Source: Setoptus koraiensis
Lineage: Eukaryota; Arthropoda
Direction: 5' to 3'
Length of the DNA stretch: 64,000 nucleotides
NCBI GenBank assembly: GCA_048013815.1
Contig: CM106586.1
Coordinates: 17,980,001 to 18,044,000 of the forward strand
The position numbers were made by a program, and so were the translations under genes. Below the pieces are notes generated by a model. It saw only the letters and a program-made list of their open reading frames with translations, ran no database searches and was not told the origin of the DNA. Positions 1-9,640 of the stretch are shown here, piece after piece. The number at the start of each line of letters is the position of its first letter. Positions within the stretch are counted from its first letter, which is position 1.

Positions 1-1
1 C

Positions 2-553
2 ACCACATATTGGGCTCAACGCGCCAACCTAATCTATTTAACTGTAGCATTAGAAGATTGTAAAAACCCAACAATTAAGCTTGAGAAAGACAAATTATAC
101 TTTCGTGGCAAATCAGAATCCTTGCAACAGGACGCTGACCACGCGGACCATGAGGTCACCATCGACTTTAATCAGCCCATTAACACGGAGGAATCCAAAT
201 ATGTAACACGTGATCGAGGCACAGAGTTCGTTATTGTCAAAGAAACAAATGGATGGTGGCCAAGGTTGCTTAAGGGCTCAGCTAAGCAACATTGGCTCAA
301 GATTGATTTCACCAAATGGAAAGATGAAGATGACTCAGACGATGAGGCACCAAACTTTGGCGGTGCACCCGGACAACCAGACTTTGGTGATCTTATGAGA
401 CAAATGGGTGGAATGAACAACATGGAAGGCCTAGAAGGAATGGGAGGCATGGGTGGTCTAGGTGGTATGGGAGGCTTAGGCGGCATGGACGATGATAAAG
501 ACGAAGAAGAGGATGATTCAGAGGGAGACGATCTTCCTCCTGAGCTTGAATAG
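2..553 (+). CDS. p23: p23 co-chaperone (CS domain), 5' end cut by window
   Basis: This is the C-terminal part of the Hsp90 co-chaperone p23 (PTGES3 family), a cytosolic protein that binds ATP-bound Hsp90 and stabilises client complexes. The open frame is already running at base 2, with WAQR followed by NLIYLTVALEDC, the usual first strand of the CS domain, so only some 15-20 residues are missing upstream. Further on are WWPRL and LNW-like KQHWLKIDFTKWKDEDD, the p23 signature at the end of the CS fold. The tail is acidic and disordered (DDDKDEEEDDSEGDD) with a Gly-Met-rich repeat (MGG/LGG units) before it, richer in Gly/Met than vertebrate p23. The stop is TAG at 551-553. An ATG-less start at 122 is not needed, because the frame is open to the window edge. 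Identity is secure; the true start lies outside. Confidence 0.93.
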   Translation, partial: TTYWAQRANLIYLTVALEDCKNPTIKLEKDKLYFRGKSESLQQDADHADHEVTIDFNQPINTEESKYVTRDRGTEFVIVKETNGWWPRLLKGSAKQHWLKIDFTKWKDEDDSDDEAPNFGGAPGQPDFGDLMRQMGGMNNMEGLEGMGGMGGLGGMGGLGGMDDDKDEEEDDSEGDDLPPELE

Positions 554-1309
554 TGTAACTTACTACCGGAGCTGAATAGCAGTAATAAAACGATACATTG
601 TCATACACTTTCTACAAACAAGGTATATCATTATTTTATCAATTATATATAAATATATTCAAATCCAAGTCTTTTCTGCATCATCAGTTTACTGTAATCA
701 CTCATTTAGTGTGAATAAATAACCTGGAGTTACTTATTTTCAGTTATAGGAGCGTTTTTTATTTATATCGGCAGGTTGCCCCGGCAAAAGAGATAACTAG
801 TTTCATTTTCAATCCTACCGCCGGTACATGAGAGTTATGTTATGCGACTTACAGTTAGGTTTTTCTCTTTTTCAAAAGCTGTATTCTCAATAGCTGCGGA
901 CAGGTGCCGCGCTAGTCTAGCCGAAAATCATTTGATCTCTGTAAAACTCACACTACAAGTTAACTACCGTAAGCAGTAAGATCAAGCAAGCACCGTCAGC
1001 TGCCAAAGCATTAATATCCATCAGCTGATGATGTATTTCTGTGCCACGCAATCGGCATTTGGAAACCGACAGTTTACTATTAATATCATAGTATTGAGGC
1101 TGCAAATGAATAATCCTCTTTTACTTTGTTAGTGGAAATACAATTCGCAAATCACTATAGATTTACAACTATATCTCAATATATTGCTGGTGATTTAATT
1201 TATCATACAACCATTCATACCTTCATACAATACCCGAGGACGATTCCTTGAGTTTGGATATAAAACTAATTCGTAATTTGTGACGACCATATACATTTAA
1301 ACATTCACA
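554..1309 (+). other. p23 3' UTR and GRASP upstream region
   Basis: This 756-bp spacer separates two genes on the same strand. It holds two AATAAA signals (584, 714) for p23; the rest must include the promoter and 5' UTR of the GRASP gene. No credible ORF, RNA gene or obvious TATA box is seen. Confidence 0.7.
584..589 (+). terminator. polyadenylation hexamer for p23
   Basis: An exact AATAAA lies 30 nt after the p23 stop codon. A second AATAAA at 714-719 could serve as a distal site. Confidence 0.6.
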
Positions 1310-3022
1310 ATGGGAGCTGGTCAAAGTCTATCCGATATTGGAGGTTCAACATATGGATATCATGTAAGCTTGAGATTATACAGTGGGCGATATATAACCG
1401 TCGTATGGGTTTCTGTGTTGATGAGCTTTATTTCATTTGCATTTCTACTCTCTTTTTTGCAGGTGTTGAGGGTGCAACCGAACAGTCCCGGTAGCAGGGC
1501 TGGTCTTCAGTCATACTTCGACTTTATCCTGGCTGCTGGAAACACTAGATTCGACAAAGAAAATGGAGCAATAAAAGAAATTTTAAAGGCCAGTATCGAT
1601 CAAAGATTGAAGATGCTTGTCTACAACACAAGGACAAAGAAGACTCGCGAGGTTGACATTATTCCATCTACTACGTGGGGAGGTAACGGCTTGCTAGGAG
1701 TATCTATCAAGCACAATTCATTCGATAAAATAGATGAGAAGGTATGGCATGTGCTGGAAGTTCAACCTGGATCTCCAGCTCAACAGGCTGGCTTGCTGTC
1801 AAATGATGACTACGTCATAGGGTCAGACTCTACTTTACAAGAAAGCGAAGATCTATATAATCTTATTCAAGCGCATGATGGAAAACCGCTTAAACTATTT
1901 ACATACAATGTGGTAACCGATAGTTGTCGTGAGGTCATATGTACCCCAAATAGCGGTTGGGGAGGTGAAGGTAGTTTAGGTTGTGAGTTTGGCCACGGCT
2001 ATCTTCATAGAATTCCGTATAGAGAGAAAGATGAAGAGAAACGTTCTCTATTGTCAGGTGACCACCTACATGTGTCCGGTCAAACTAGAACTCATAACAT
2101 AATTCAAGAGGCTGGGCTAACCAGATATGTGAATCCATACCAGCAAGGCCAAGACACTTCTGCATCGATGGTTACACAAGTTAACCCAAATTCAATACAA
2201 TCGATGCCGTATCAAACTGATAAATACACGCCACAGCAACCGGGTATGTTACAAGAGATTGGGATCAGCTCATCGGAAAAACAGCAGATCAGTCATCAAC
2301 AATTTGCTGACCAACAATCTTCACGACATCAACAGACGTACCAACATCCAGGGCAGCAACTACTACATTCACAACTGCAACAGCTACAGCACCCAATTCA
2401 ACCACAGCCTCAACTACAGCAACAGCCCCAGTCGCAACAACTACAACAACCTCAACAACTACAATCGCATCAACAACCACAGCAACAACTACAATCGCAT
2501 CAACAACCGCAACAGCCACCACAGCAACAACTACAATCGCAATCACAGCCACAACAGCCGCAGCAACCGTTTCAACTTCCACATCAACATCAATCTTTCC
2601 AGCCTGTATATCAACAGCAGGAACAACAATCACAGCAATTTCAGCACCAACATCCTTCAACATTTGAAAGTTTAGCTAATTTACCACTATCGCCACAGCA
2701 ACCTTTTCACCTATTAGATCAACAGCAGCAAGCACAACATTTGCCACAGCACAATTCCCAAAAAAATCAGCAGCAACAACAACACCAACAGCAACCGTTT
2801 AAGCCTGCATACCAACAGCTACAACAAGAGCAACAACCACAACAATTGCAGTACCAATATCCTTCAACATTCGAAAGTCTAGCTAATTTACCTTCACCAA
2901 TTTCGCCCCAGCAATGGTTGGAGCAGCAGAATCTTGTTGATTCATACGTTCAAGGAGCTCAGGAGCAAACGTCCGACCTGCCACATGCTCAGGAAACTGA
3001 GTCAATAAATTTGAAGCAATAA
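1310..3022 (+). CDS. Grasp65: Golgi reassembly-stacking protein (GRASP55/65)
   Basis: GRASP proteins tether Golgi cisternae through trans-oligomers of a tandem PDZ-like GRASP domain, anchored by N-myristoylation and a golgin partner. The CDS is join(1310..1363,1463..3022), 537 residues. It starts MGAGQS, with Gly2 as the expected myristoylation site, then GGSTYGYH joined to VLRVQPNSPGSRAGL (PDZ1). The PDZ2 landmarks follow: WHVLEVQPGSPAQQAGL, ESEDLYNLI and WGGEGSLGCEFGHGYLHRIP. The GRASP domain spans about residues 10-210. The remaining 320 residues are the Ser/Pro-rich regulatory region, here strongly Gln-rich and containing a duplicated module (see repeat entry). The 99-nt intron (GTAAGC...TTTTTTGCAG) is in phase and stop-free, so the unspliced frame reads through as 570 codons. 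The spliced form is preferred because it restores the conserved GYHVLRVQ junction exactly. An AATAAA overlaps the stop codon. Confidence 0.95.
   Translation: MGAGQSLSDIGGSTYGYHVSLRLYSGRYITVVWVSVLMSFISFAFLLSFLQVLRVQPNSPGSRAGLQSYFDFILAAGNTRFDKENGAIKEILKASIDQRLKMLVYNTRTKKTREVDIIPSTTWGGNGLLGVSIKHNSFDKIDEKVWHVLEVQPGSPAQQAGLLSNDDYVIGSDSTLQESEDLYNLIQAHDGKPLKLFTYNVVTDSCREVICTPNSGWGGEGSLGCEFGHGYLHRIPYREKDEEKRSLLSGDHLHVSGQTRTHNIIQEAGLTRYVNPYQQGQDTSASMVTQVNPNSIQSMPYQTDKYTPQQPGMLQEIGISSSEKQQISHQQFADQQSSRHQQTYQHPGQQLLHSQLQQLQHPIQPQPQLQQQPQSQQLQQPQQLQSHQQPQQQLQSHQQPQQPPQQQLQSQSQPQQPQQPFQLPHQHQSFQPVYQQQEQQSQQFQHQHPSTFESLANLPLSPQQPFHLLDQQQQAQHLPQHNSQKNQQQQQHQQQPFKPAYQQLQQEQQPQQLQYQYPSTFESLANLPSPISPQQWLEQQNLVDSYVQGAQEQTSDLPHAQETESINLKQ
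1364..1462 (+). other. 99-nt stop-free phase-0 intron of GRASP
   Basis: This intron begins GTAAGC and ends TTTTTTGCAG. Its length is a multiple of three and it has no in-frame stop. Retention would insert 33 residues into PDZ1 directly after GYH, about 20 of them hydrophobic (for example SVLMSFISFAFLLSFL), which resembles a membrane segment. Confidence 0.85.
2555..2915 (+). repeat. Duplicated Q-rich module in GRASP tail
   Basis: Two related coding segments (about 2555-2705 and 2785-2915) each run from QQPF through P-V/A-YQQ and a Gln-rich spacer to PSTFESLANLP and SPQQ. The DNA copies are close but not identical (for example catttgaaagtttagc versus cattcgaaagtctagc). Among CAA/CAG-rich sequence this 11-residue motif is the only non-repetitive element and is kept in both copies. 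Confidence 0.8.
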
Positions 3023-3026
3023 TAAA
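3021..3026 (+). terminator. AATAAA overlapping GRASP stop codon
   Basis: The hexamer shares two bases with the TAA stop (3020-3022). The 3' UTR must therefore be very short or extend into the antisense carrier gene, whose stop is 56 bp away. Confidence 0.55.
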
Positions 3027-3078
3027 AATTATGATATGTGCTCTACTCTAAATTGGTTCAATTCATTTGATGAATTCT

Positions 3079-4077
3079 TCAAGACAAAAATTTGTTTCTG
3101 TACATTTGATTGAATTGTTCTAGAAATATGAATGTTAACACTGTGTGAGGTCCCAAACGTGCGTAGTATGGGGTGAAGCCTTTCCATAAACTAAAGAATC
3201 CTTCATGCTTGGCAACCTTAATTAGAACATCGAACGCACCTGAATATTGTGGCTTGCCATTGATTGTTTTCATACTTTGAATCCTCGTTTTAGCGATGTC
3301 CACCGGCATAGATGCGGCAGTAGTGATTAGGCCAGAAATCATGGATGCGCAGAAATGCAACAAAATGTTCTCTTTGAAATATCCTGTCGCTATTAGTCTT
3401 TGTTTGGCTTGGCTGTATGAGGCTAACTGGCACGCATTAACAACTATAGACCTCCCGATTGTAGGAATACAACCGGTCCACAGAGCACGAACCCCCTCTT
3501 CTTTGACGATTCTTGCTAAGGCATTGAAGACATTTTTATAATTTCTTTTCTGCTCTGGTGGTAATCGTCCATCACTGGTCATTCGTATTAAGCAAACTTC
3601 GGCCGGAGTGCCAAAGAATGCTCCTGCCGCCCCGGCGGTGGATCCACAAAAGATCTGCGTAACGAACGAAGTTTTTCCATCTACGGCCATACGGTCAATC
3701 AAGGAACTATAGGCACCCATCCTAACAGTAGTGTAAGAGGCTTGACGAAATAAACCGGCCGATAATCCAGTGTAAAGAGAGACGAGTCCTTCATTTTTTA
3801 TGACAGTTTTAATCACACTAAAGCTGGTTACTTTGCCACCCTTTGCACCTGCACCCATAAGTTGCATACGGTTTTTCACTAGATCGAGTGGTTGCACGAC
3901 GCACGTTGCAGCCATACTGTGAGACGGGGACAAAAGTTATAGAATAAATATTACGCAATAGTGATGAATATTGGTGGATCATTGAAAAACATTAGAGACT
4001 TACCCGGATAACCCGCCGAACAGAAACTTCAAAGCTTCTGGGGTCTGCGCTACTGGTTTGCTGGTACCGGTGGCCAT
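3079..4077 (-). CDS. SLC25A11: Mitochondrial 2-oxoglutarate/malate carrier
   Basis: This inner-membrane carrier exchanges 2-oxoglutarate for malate in the malate-aspartate shuttle. The CDS is complement(join(3079..3916,4004..4077)), 303 residues, close to the usual size of about 314. Exon 1 encodes MATGTSKPVAQTPEALKFLF and GGLS and ends in GG before GTAAGT. Exon 2 continues G-MAATCVVQPLDL. The three carrier signatures are visible: PLDLVKNR, PAEVCLIR and PVDIAKTR. OGC-specific stretches include YTGLSAGLFRQASYTT, TSDGRLPPEQKRNYKN, ASYSQAKQRL, CASMISGL and FFSLWKGFTPYYARLGPHTV. The ATG within exon 2 is not the true start, because it would remove half of transmembrane helix 1. The intron is 87 nt. 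The gene is convergent with GRASP, and no AATAAA or ATTAAA is seen on its strand in the 56-bp gap. Confidence 0.95.
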
Positions 4078-5091
4078 CTTGGGTTTTGTATTGATGGGTT
4101 ATTGGTAGAGTTGTTTCTTATGAGTCTAATTAAATAGCTAGACTCGACAAGGCGAATAGAGGGCTGCAGTTGAATGAGACTACAATGTCAAGTTCACGGC
4201 TTTCACTGTTAATGTGGCGCTAACAAGCATCCCCTGAACATGTGTGCATCACTAGGGCACGATTGGCACTTTTATCGTCTCAAAGGGTATCGTACATATT
4301 TTGTCCGGAAGTTGGCGCTTTTCGATGGTAATTGGGTGTGCATGGTTACTTCTAGGAGACATTATGACTCCAGTGATTAGCTAGCCAGAGTGCACCGCAA
4401 CACAAATGTGCCAGTACGTGATGTGTTAGCAAGTGCAAATAAAAACGGTAGCTTTCACATAACGTCACAGCGCTACTCGGCGGCAAGAACTTGCGTCAGA
4501 TCTTTTTATAAAATAGTGGTACCAACACGCTGTACTGTATATAGTGCGCACTGCGCAGCAGCTGCTGAAACTCGAAACTGTACGCAATTTCGTTGTCTAG
4601 ACACCTATTTTACAGTAGAAAAGTTAGCGGTAAATCCAAATGTACCGTTTTTTTCCATCCCAGTACATCGTAAGGCCCGTGTGAAAAACATCCAGCCAGC
4701 TGTGCTGCACATCATCGCACAGAACGTTCAACATGTTTGTCGTGTGCCGCACGCGCCCAGTGTTCTGGGTGCGAAACTCAATACGCCTGTGTGTAGTGGA
4801 CAGAAAGTTCCGAAGCACAATCTGTGCCTCACAGGCAAATTACTGTGATTCTTTCAATTTTCAAAGAATTGCACCGAGTTAGAGAGAGAGAGAGAGAGAG
4901 AGAGAGTAAACAGCCGAAAACAAACAATTGTAAACGATAAACAGTACAATTGCACTTACAACTGACACATTATCTATACAATCAACAATCGAATATTATC
5001 TCTATTATCACTGGAACAATAGGAGACGCCACTAATAGTAGCCAACAGATCAGATTATTGATAGGTCCACTTCGCTACCGTCCTTACTGAA
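4078..5091. other. Divergent promoter region between carrier and ESS2
   Basis: This 1014-bp interval sits between two start codons facing away from each other, so it should carry both promoters. It contains an (AG)13 run at 4881-4906 close to the ESS2 side and a TTTTTATAAAA stretch near 4502-4512. A 152-codon GTG-started frame (4390-4848) has no recognisable domain and is not annotated. Confidence 0.7.
4881..4906 (+). repeat. (AG)13 microsatellite
   Basis: Thirteen perfect AG dinucleotides lie 185 bp upstream of the ESS2 start codon. A GAGA-type promoter role is possible but unproven. Confidence 0.95.
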
Positions 5092-6195
5092 ATGTCGCCC
5101 CAGCCCGGGGGCTCGTCACGGATGGAAACATCACCCTTGTCTCGGCCAAGTAAACAATCCGATTGCGGTACAACTATCACAACAAACAGTGAGAAAAACA
5201 AGAATAGGCCCATCGTATTAAATGAAGATGAATATCTGGACAGGATGGCCTACATAATTAGACGCGACTTCTACCCAGATGCAGATCTGCATAATATTGT
5301 CACGAATTCGCAACTCAGGCCTGGCCACCAGACCGCCTCGGCTAGAACAAACACAGATAGAGGCACAACAACTAGTCGATATCGATACTATTCGCCAGCC
5401 GCCACTGATATCTCAAGCAGATTTGACGACCAACTACGACCATTCGAGGACGACGGAAATTTGGATAAGTTTCTATCCACGCACAATAGTGAAGATAACA
5501 TGCTGTATGAAGAGTCTAAACGACAAGAGAGGATATTACACAAATCCAAACATCCCTGGCTCTATGCTAAGTCGTCGCTAGTTGATGAAGCCAATAACCA
5601 AACCAGCCTACCATCCATCCAAGAGCAATCGTCAATCGGAGGTAAAGATAAGATCAATCACGCCATAACATGGCCAAAAAGAAATCTACCTGTAAAACAA
5701 GACCCCTCAGATCACGGTAATGGTTTCAATAGATGTTCGACAATTAACTACTCTGCTACTAGAATCAGAGATGATTTATTCACCGAGCCCACACGACCAG
5801 CTTCGGAATCCCTATGCAGTGAAAGCGCTGCAGCTATTTTTGCCCAAAAGGTCGGCATAGATGGCAAATCGATGAGGCCAGGTGAAACTCCCAGAGTAGG
5901 GGGTTACAGCTTTGTTCCTATGACACCCAAGGCTGACCCATTAGACTCTCCAACTGATTCTAAAGTCCGAACCTCTACAAATACTCCTCAGTATAAGGTA
6001 CCGTCTACACCTGACCGGGAGCTATTGGCTCACGAATTAACTTGTAGAATAGGACGATCCAAGAGAACAATGAGTGCCAGGTATGGTATAAAACAAAGTC
6101 CTTACAGTATGCGATCTATGGATAGCAGATTAAGTGCATTATCGCCCGCAGCAAGAAATTTGTCGTCAAGAATTCATATCAAAAGAGAGAAATAG
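5092..6195 (+). CDS. Ess2: ESS2 (DGCR14/Es2) splicing factor homolog
   Basis: ESS2 is a nuclear protein associated with the spliceosome C complex. The single-exon frame of 367 residues shows the family hallmarks in order: near the N-terminus VLNEDEYLDRMAYIIRRDFY (about residues 43-62), then DADL; LDKFLSTHNSEDN and HPWLY in the middle; and the Es2 motif GKSMRPGETPRVGGYSFV followed by MTPKADPLDSP. Near the C-terminus are TPDRELLAHEL and LSALSPAARNL, equivalent to the LT/SPA segment of vertebrate ESS2. It is shorter than the human protein (about 476 residues), the reduction falling in linkers and the C-terminal tail. The start is the first ATG after a GA-rich leader. A candidate AATAAA lies well downstream at 6651-6656. 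Identity is high confidence; an additional 3' exon cannot be excluded but is not needed. Confidence 0.9.
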   Translation: MSPQPGGSSRMETSPLSRPSKQSDCGTTITTNSEKNKNRPIVLNEDEYLDRMAYIIRRDFYPDADLHNIVTNSQLRPGHQTASARTNTDRGTTTSRYRYYSPAATDISSRFDDQLRPFEDDGNLDKFLSTHNSEDNMLYEESKRQERILHKSKHPWLYAKSSLVDEANNQTSLPSIQEQSSIGGKDKINHAITWPKRNLPVKQDPSDHGNGFNRCSTINYSATRIRDDLFTEPTRPASESLCSESAAAIFAQKVGIDGKSMRPGETPRVGGYSFVPMTPKADPLDSPTDSKVRTSTNTPQYKVPSTPDRELLAHELTCRIGRSKRTMSARYGIKQSPYSMRSMDSRLSALSPAARNLSSRIHIKREK

Positions 6196-6776
6196 CGAGA
6201 GTCCTCGATTGGAACGTTTTCGTTTACGATAAAACAGGCATTTTGATCTCATTGCTCATTCAGGATGGTTGCCAAAGTCACGAACTTTTTATCCATGTCT
6301 CCATTACAAGCTTACAAAGTTATTAACTTAACTTAACCTGAAGGATCATTACAAGCTTAAAAACAAATACAAAACGATGAAATTTGTTGTTAGAATTTCT
6401 GTAGCCAATGAGTACGCGAAGAGCGTGAGTTACAGTCAAGTTCACCCCATGGATGGATGGTTGCTGATCATGGGCAGTTTTTTGCGATGCGAAGCTTGTG
6501 TTCTTTGTATGCCCACTGCAGATCGGCCAACCTACTCGTGTCGCCAATTACTTATGTGCAAGCATACACGAAACACCAAGACCTGCCTGTTAGTCAAGAA
6601 ATGCCTATTGTTAATATGATAATACAATTAATTAAATATCAAATTAATTGAATAAATAAGAAATTGCTCGTGGTGCATTACTCAATATGTTTTGTCGCGT
6701 CAGTAAACGACTCAATTACTCATTGGCGTATTGATTTCTCGTCTATTACTCTAATAGTAGAACTTATAGTAATAAG
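6196..6776 (+). other. ESS2 downstream region
   Basis: This AT-rich stretch of about 580 bp contains short overlapping frames that lack any family motif and an AATAAA at 6651-6656. Nothing further is identified. Confidence 0.6.
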
Positions 6777-7016
6777 ATGGATTTTAGGTCATCTTTTATT
6801 GATCTTGCACACTCCATAAAAAGGAAAAAGTGGAGTTTTAAAGTTAGACAGCCAGGTTGTAGACTTTTGGAATTGTTTGCCCATATCGCTGATTCCTATT
6901 CGCCGGATACCACGCTCATTACAGTTTACCCACGAAAACTCCGAGAGTTGGGCTTCAAACCAAATGAACAATTTGAAATTCGTTTGGTGCCTATAGCCGA
7001 TTTTAGGTGCAGATAG
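6777..7016 (+). CDS. Unrecognised 79-codon ORF
   Basis: The frame runs from ATG to TAG. The core reads as strand (WSFKVRQPG), helix (CRLLELFAHIADSYS), strand (TLITVYPRKL) and a closing ELGFKPNEQFEIRLVPI. The L-x-ELG-(x)n-E-F-E-I pattern resembles the C-terminal half of ubiquitin-like folds and also the PRKLRELG...EI hairpin of AbrB-type domains, but neither match is strong enough for a call. The amino-acid mix is ordinary and non-repetitive, unlike the spurious frames nearby, which is the main reason to keep it. An acceptor-like GATTTTAG precedes GTC at 6780-6787, so this could be the last exon of a gene whose upstream exons I cannot see. Function unknown. Confidence 0.35.
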   Translation: MDFRSSFIDLAHSIKRKKWSFKVRQPGCRLLELFAHIADSYSPDTTLITVYPRKLRELGFKPNEQFEIRLVPIADFRCR

Positions 7017-8468
7017 ATTTTGTTTCTAGCATTTGTTCAAGACTTAATGTAAATTTTTAAGCTGACCTTAGCATCATATATCTAGATATTTCAAGGATTT
7101 CATGCATAGTAAAGATTCCAGAATGTACTAACAAGTCTAGACACATAACTAAAGAATAGGTCATTGTATATATAGCTCATCACGATACTTAGCAATCGAT
7201 CGATGAGTATTTCCGAAGAAATATAGTTATAGATGGAGTTTTGTTTGTTGTAGATTGTATCACGATATTAGTTGGATTGAAATGTCTAGTTCCTGATCAT
7301 TGACTAGTAATTTATTTGTGGGGAGGGATACAGACAGAGGAAGTCTATAAGTTCATCTGAATCTAGTTTGAACACCACTCGTCATAAGATATAATAATAG
7401 TGACTGCATTAAGACTAATCTATCGCCAATACTAAACACTTCTATATTGATCTATTTGGAACATGTTGACTTGTAAGGTCGAGCGCCACGCATGTTGTAT
7501 AATCTTTATTGTTTGTGTGTTTAGAAAACTCTAGACGTATCCCTATGATGGTGATCAATGATTAAATTGTTTGCCTGGGTGTAAAAGTCGTAATTACCGA
7601 TGGACATGAAACGAGACTTGTTATACTTACACGCTTACTACTGCCAGTACAAGTACCATTGCCAACACTAGCACTGCAACTATAGACGCGATGACATTAT
7701 CTACTAGAATTACAGATAGAGATTTAATTAAATAAAATGGAACTAAATAGTAATTCTAAAACAATTTGTTCGCGAACAATCATGTAAGTGGCATGAGATA
7801 GCTGCAACAACATTTCATCACTACGCGCGTCGTCAACTTGTGGCGTGTCATACATTATCATTAGTTAGCTGATATTATCATTTCAGACATAGTGATACAT
7901 TTATCTATATAGAAATAATAATAAAAACCATATTTTTGTTTGCCTCTATCATTGTTGTTGATATCGCCAGAACATTCATTCTTGTGCCAGATCACATGCA
8001 AACATTCATTATGACAAATGGTGATAACACCATTAAAGGCAGGCTGCAATAAGAACGCTACACTGTAAAGCGACTGATGGTATTGGTAAAAGTTGCCAGT
8101 ATAAGTGTATCAAAGATTGTCATTAAGGCTGGATTGTTCAGCATAGTGAAAAAAAAAAACTCACTTATTGGCCTCATAGTGAATTGAATAGGTGAAGACC
8201 TTTGTCGCTTGAGCCTGCTGCAAATCCATTTAGCACTCATTGCATTGGTGTCGTGTTTCGCCAAGACAAATGACACTGAAAGTTTCAAAGCATTACTATT
8301 TGTTGTCTCGTGTCTTGTTTCACTACAATGCTGACAACAGCATGGGTTTTGTAATTTCGCATCGAAAGAATATATTTGCCTTCTATCAAGGTCGCTCATT
8401 GCAACCACTATATACTGGTTGCGAACTAGGCCCGACTAGGTAGTCATATTAGTGATAATATGAGCGCG

Positions 8469-8515
8469 CACGTGAGTTCGGCGGAGAAGATGGAAGAACG
8501 GAGAAGATAGAAGAA

Positions 8516-8561
<46 letters not shown>

Positions 8562-8680
8562 GAGAGAAAGGACAAACAAAAACAAAACGTGTCTTCCCGT
8601 TGATATCACCGAGTGAAGTCATAATCGCTCATTCTATGTAATATCGCGGCCGAGGCGTGTTGTTGTCGTCGTTATAAAAG
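8469..8680 (+). promoter_or_regulatory. Candidate cwo promoter: E-box plus TATA
   Basis: A perfect CACGTG E-box is at 8469-8474, then a GA-rich tract (8519-8558), then TATAAAAG at 8673-8680. This is a plausible core promoter for the downstream gene, whose coding start is 1.84 kb away. CLOCK-CYCLE and CWO itself bind CACGTG in insects, so the E-box would fit, but transcription from here is inference. Confidence 0.35.
8519..8558 (+). repeat. (AG)20 microsatellite
   Basis: Twenty perfect AG units lie between the CACGTG and the TATAAAAG. Confidence 0.95.
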
Positions 8681-9619
8681 GAAAGTCACGTTTGCCGCAA
8701 CCAGACCAAATCGCAGGAAGAGATCGCTTGCTGCTTCTGGAATATTTTCAACAGCACTTGCATTACCATATGACAGAGTTAATCACAGCGTCTCTTCTTC
8801 AGGTGATTAAGGAAAGAGAGATAATTGGCTGATTATAGCACTGCTAGGACTAGGCTAGCGGTACGATATGCGGCAAGTCGCCCGACTAGGCGATAGGTAT
8901 AGAGTAGGCACAAGTGCCGAGTTTGTATCAAGTACCCATGCTGTGCCTTTGTCGATGCACCGAGTTGCATCACACAAACAAAGCATACTCACTAGTTGAC
9001 AAATAATTGGCCATTTTGTTATTAGTCTCGCAGTGCCAGATTTATTGGTATGTATTAGTCATTGCTCATGCACCGGTAGTTTTGGCGTACGGATAATCGC
9101 GGTTGTGGCTCGTCAGAATGACACAAAAATAATTATTATTGGTAGAGAAATCAAAACGAAAAAAGTGCGTATGAGATGCATGCGTATCTCACCGACTGAC
9201 GGATATTCTAAGAACAACAAAAATGATACCTGCAAGCGGGCGTAAACGAGAGTTGAATCCTGCCAAGACAACTGCCGCCGAAAGCACGCGGCTGTCAACG
9301 TGACTAGAGCTCGTCGTTCATGTCTCGTGTCGCTCACTGCTTTCGAGCATCGGCAGCCGCTTTAGTTGTTGTTGCTGTTGTTTACATCAAGCCCTACCAA
9401 TGGCTGGCAATAAAAAGTCTGCATAGCTAGTTGATAAAGTGAATGGTTAACTGGCTCAATTACACATACTCACAGGCCGTATCGTCGCTATCATTGAGTC
9501 AGTGTGTTTGATGATTGAGTCAGCAAGCTCAGTCAGACACAGCAGCGGCAGCAGCAGCAGCAGATATTGGCCACAATCAGCATCGAGAGAGAGAGAGAAT
9601 GGGCCAATTTCATCGCCTG

Positions 9620-9640
9620 CCTAACCTAACCTAACTAACC
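9620..9640 (+). repeat. Short interstitial CCTAA (TTAGG) run
   Basis: Three exact CCTAA units (9620-9634) are followed by CTAACC. TTAGG is the arthropod telomere unit. The run is too short to prove telomeric origin. Confidence 0.5.

Noticed and set aside
4390-4848. 152-codon frame upstream of ESS2
   Set aside because: GTG start, no domain pattern, lies in a divergent promoter region; likely chance.
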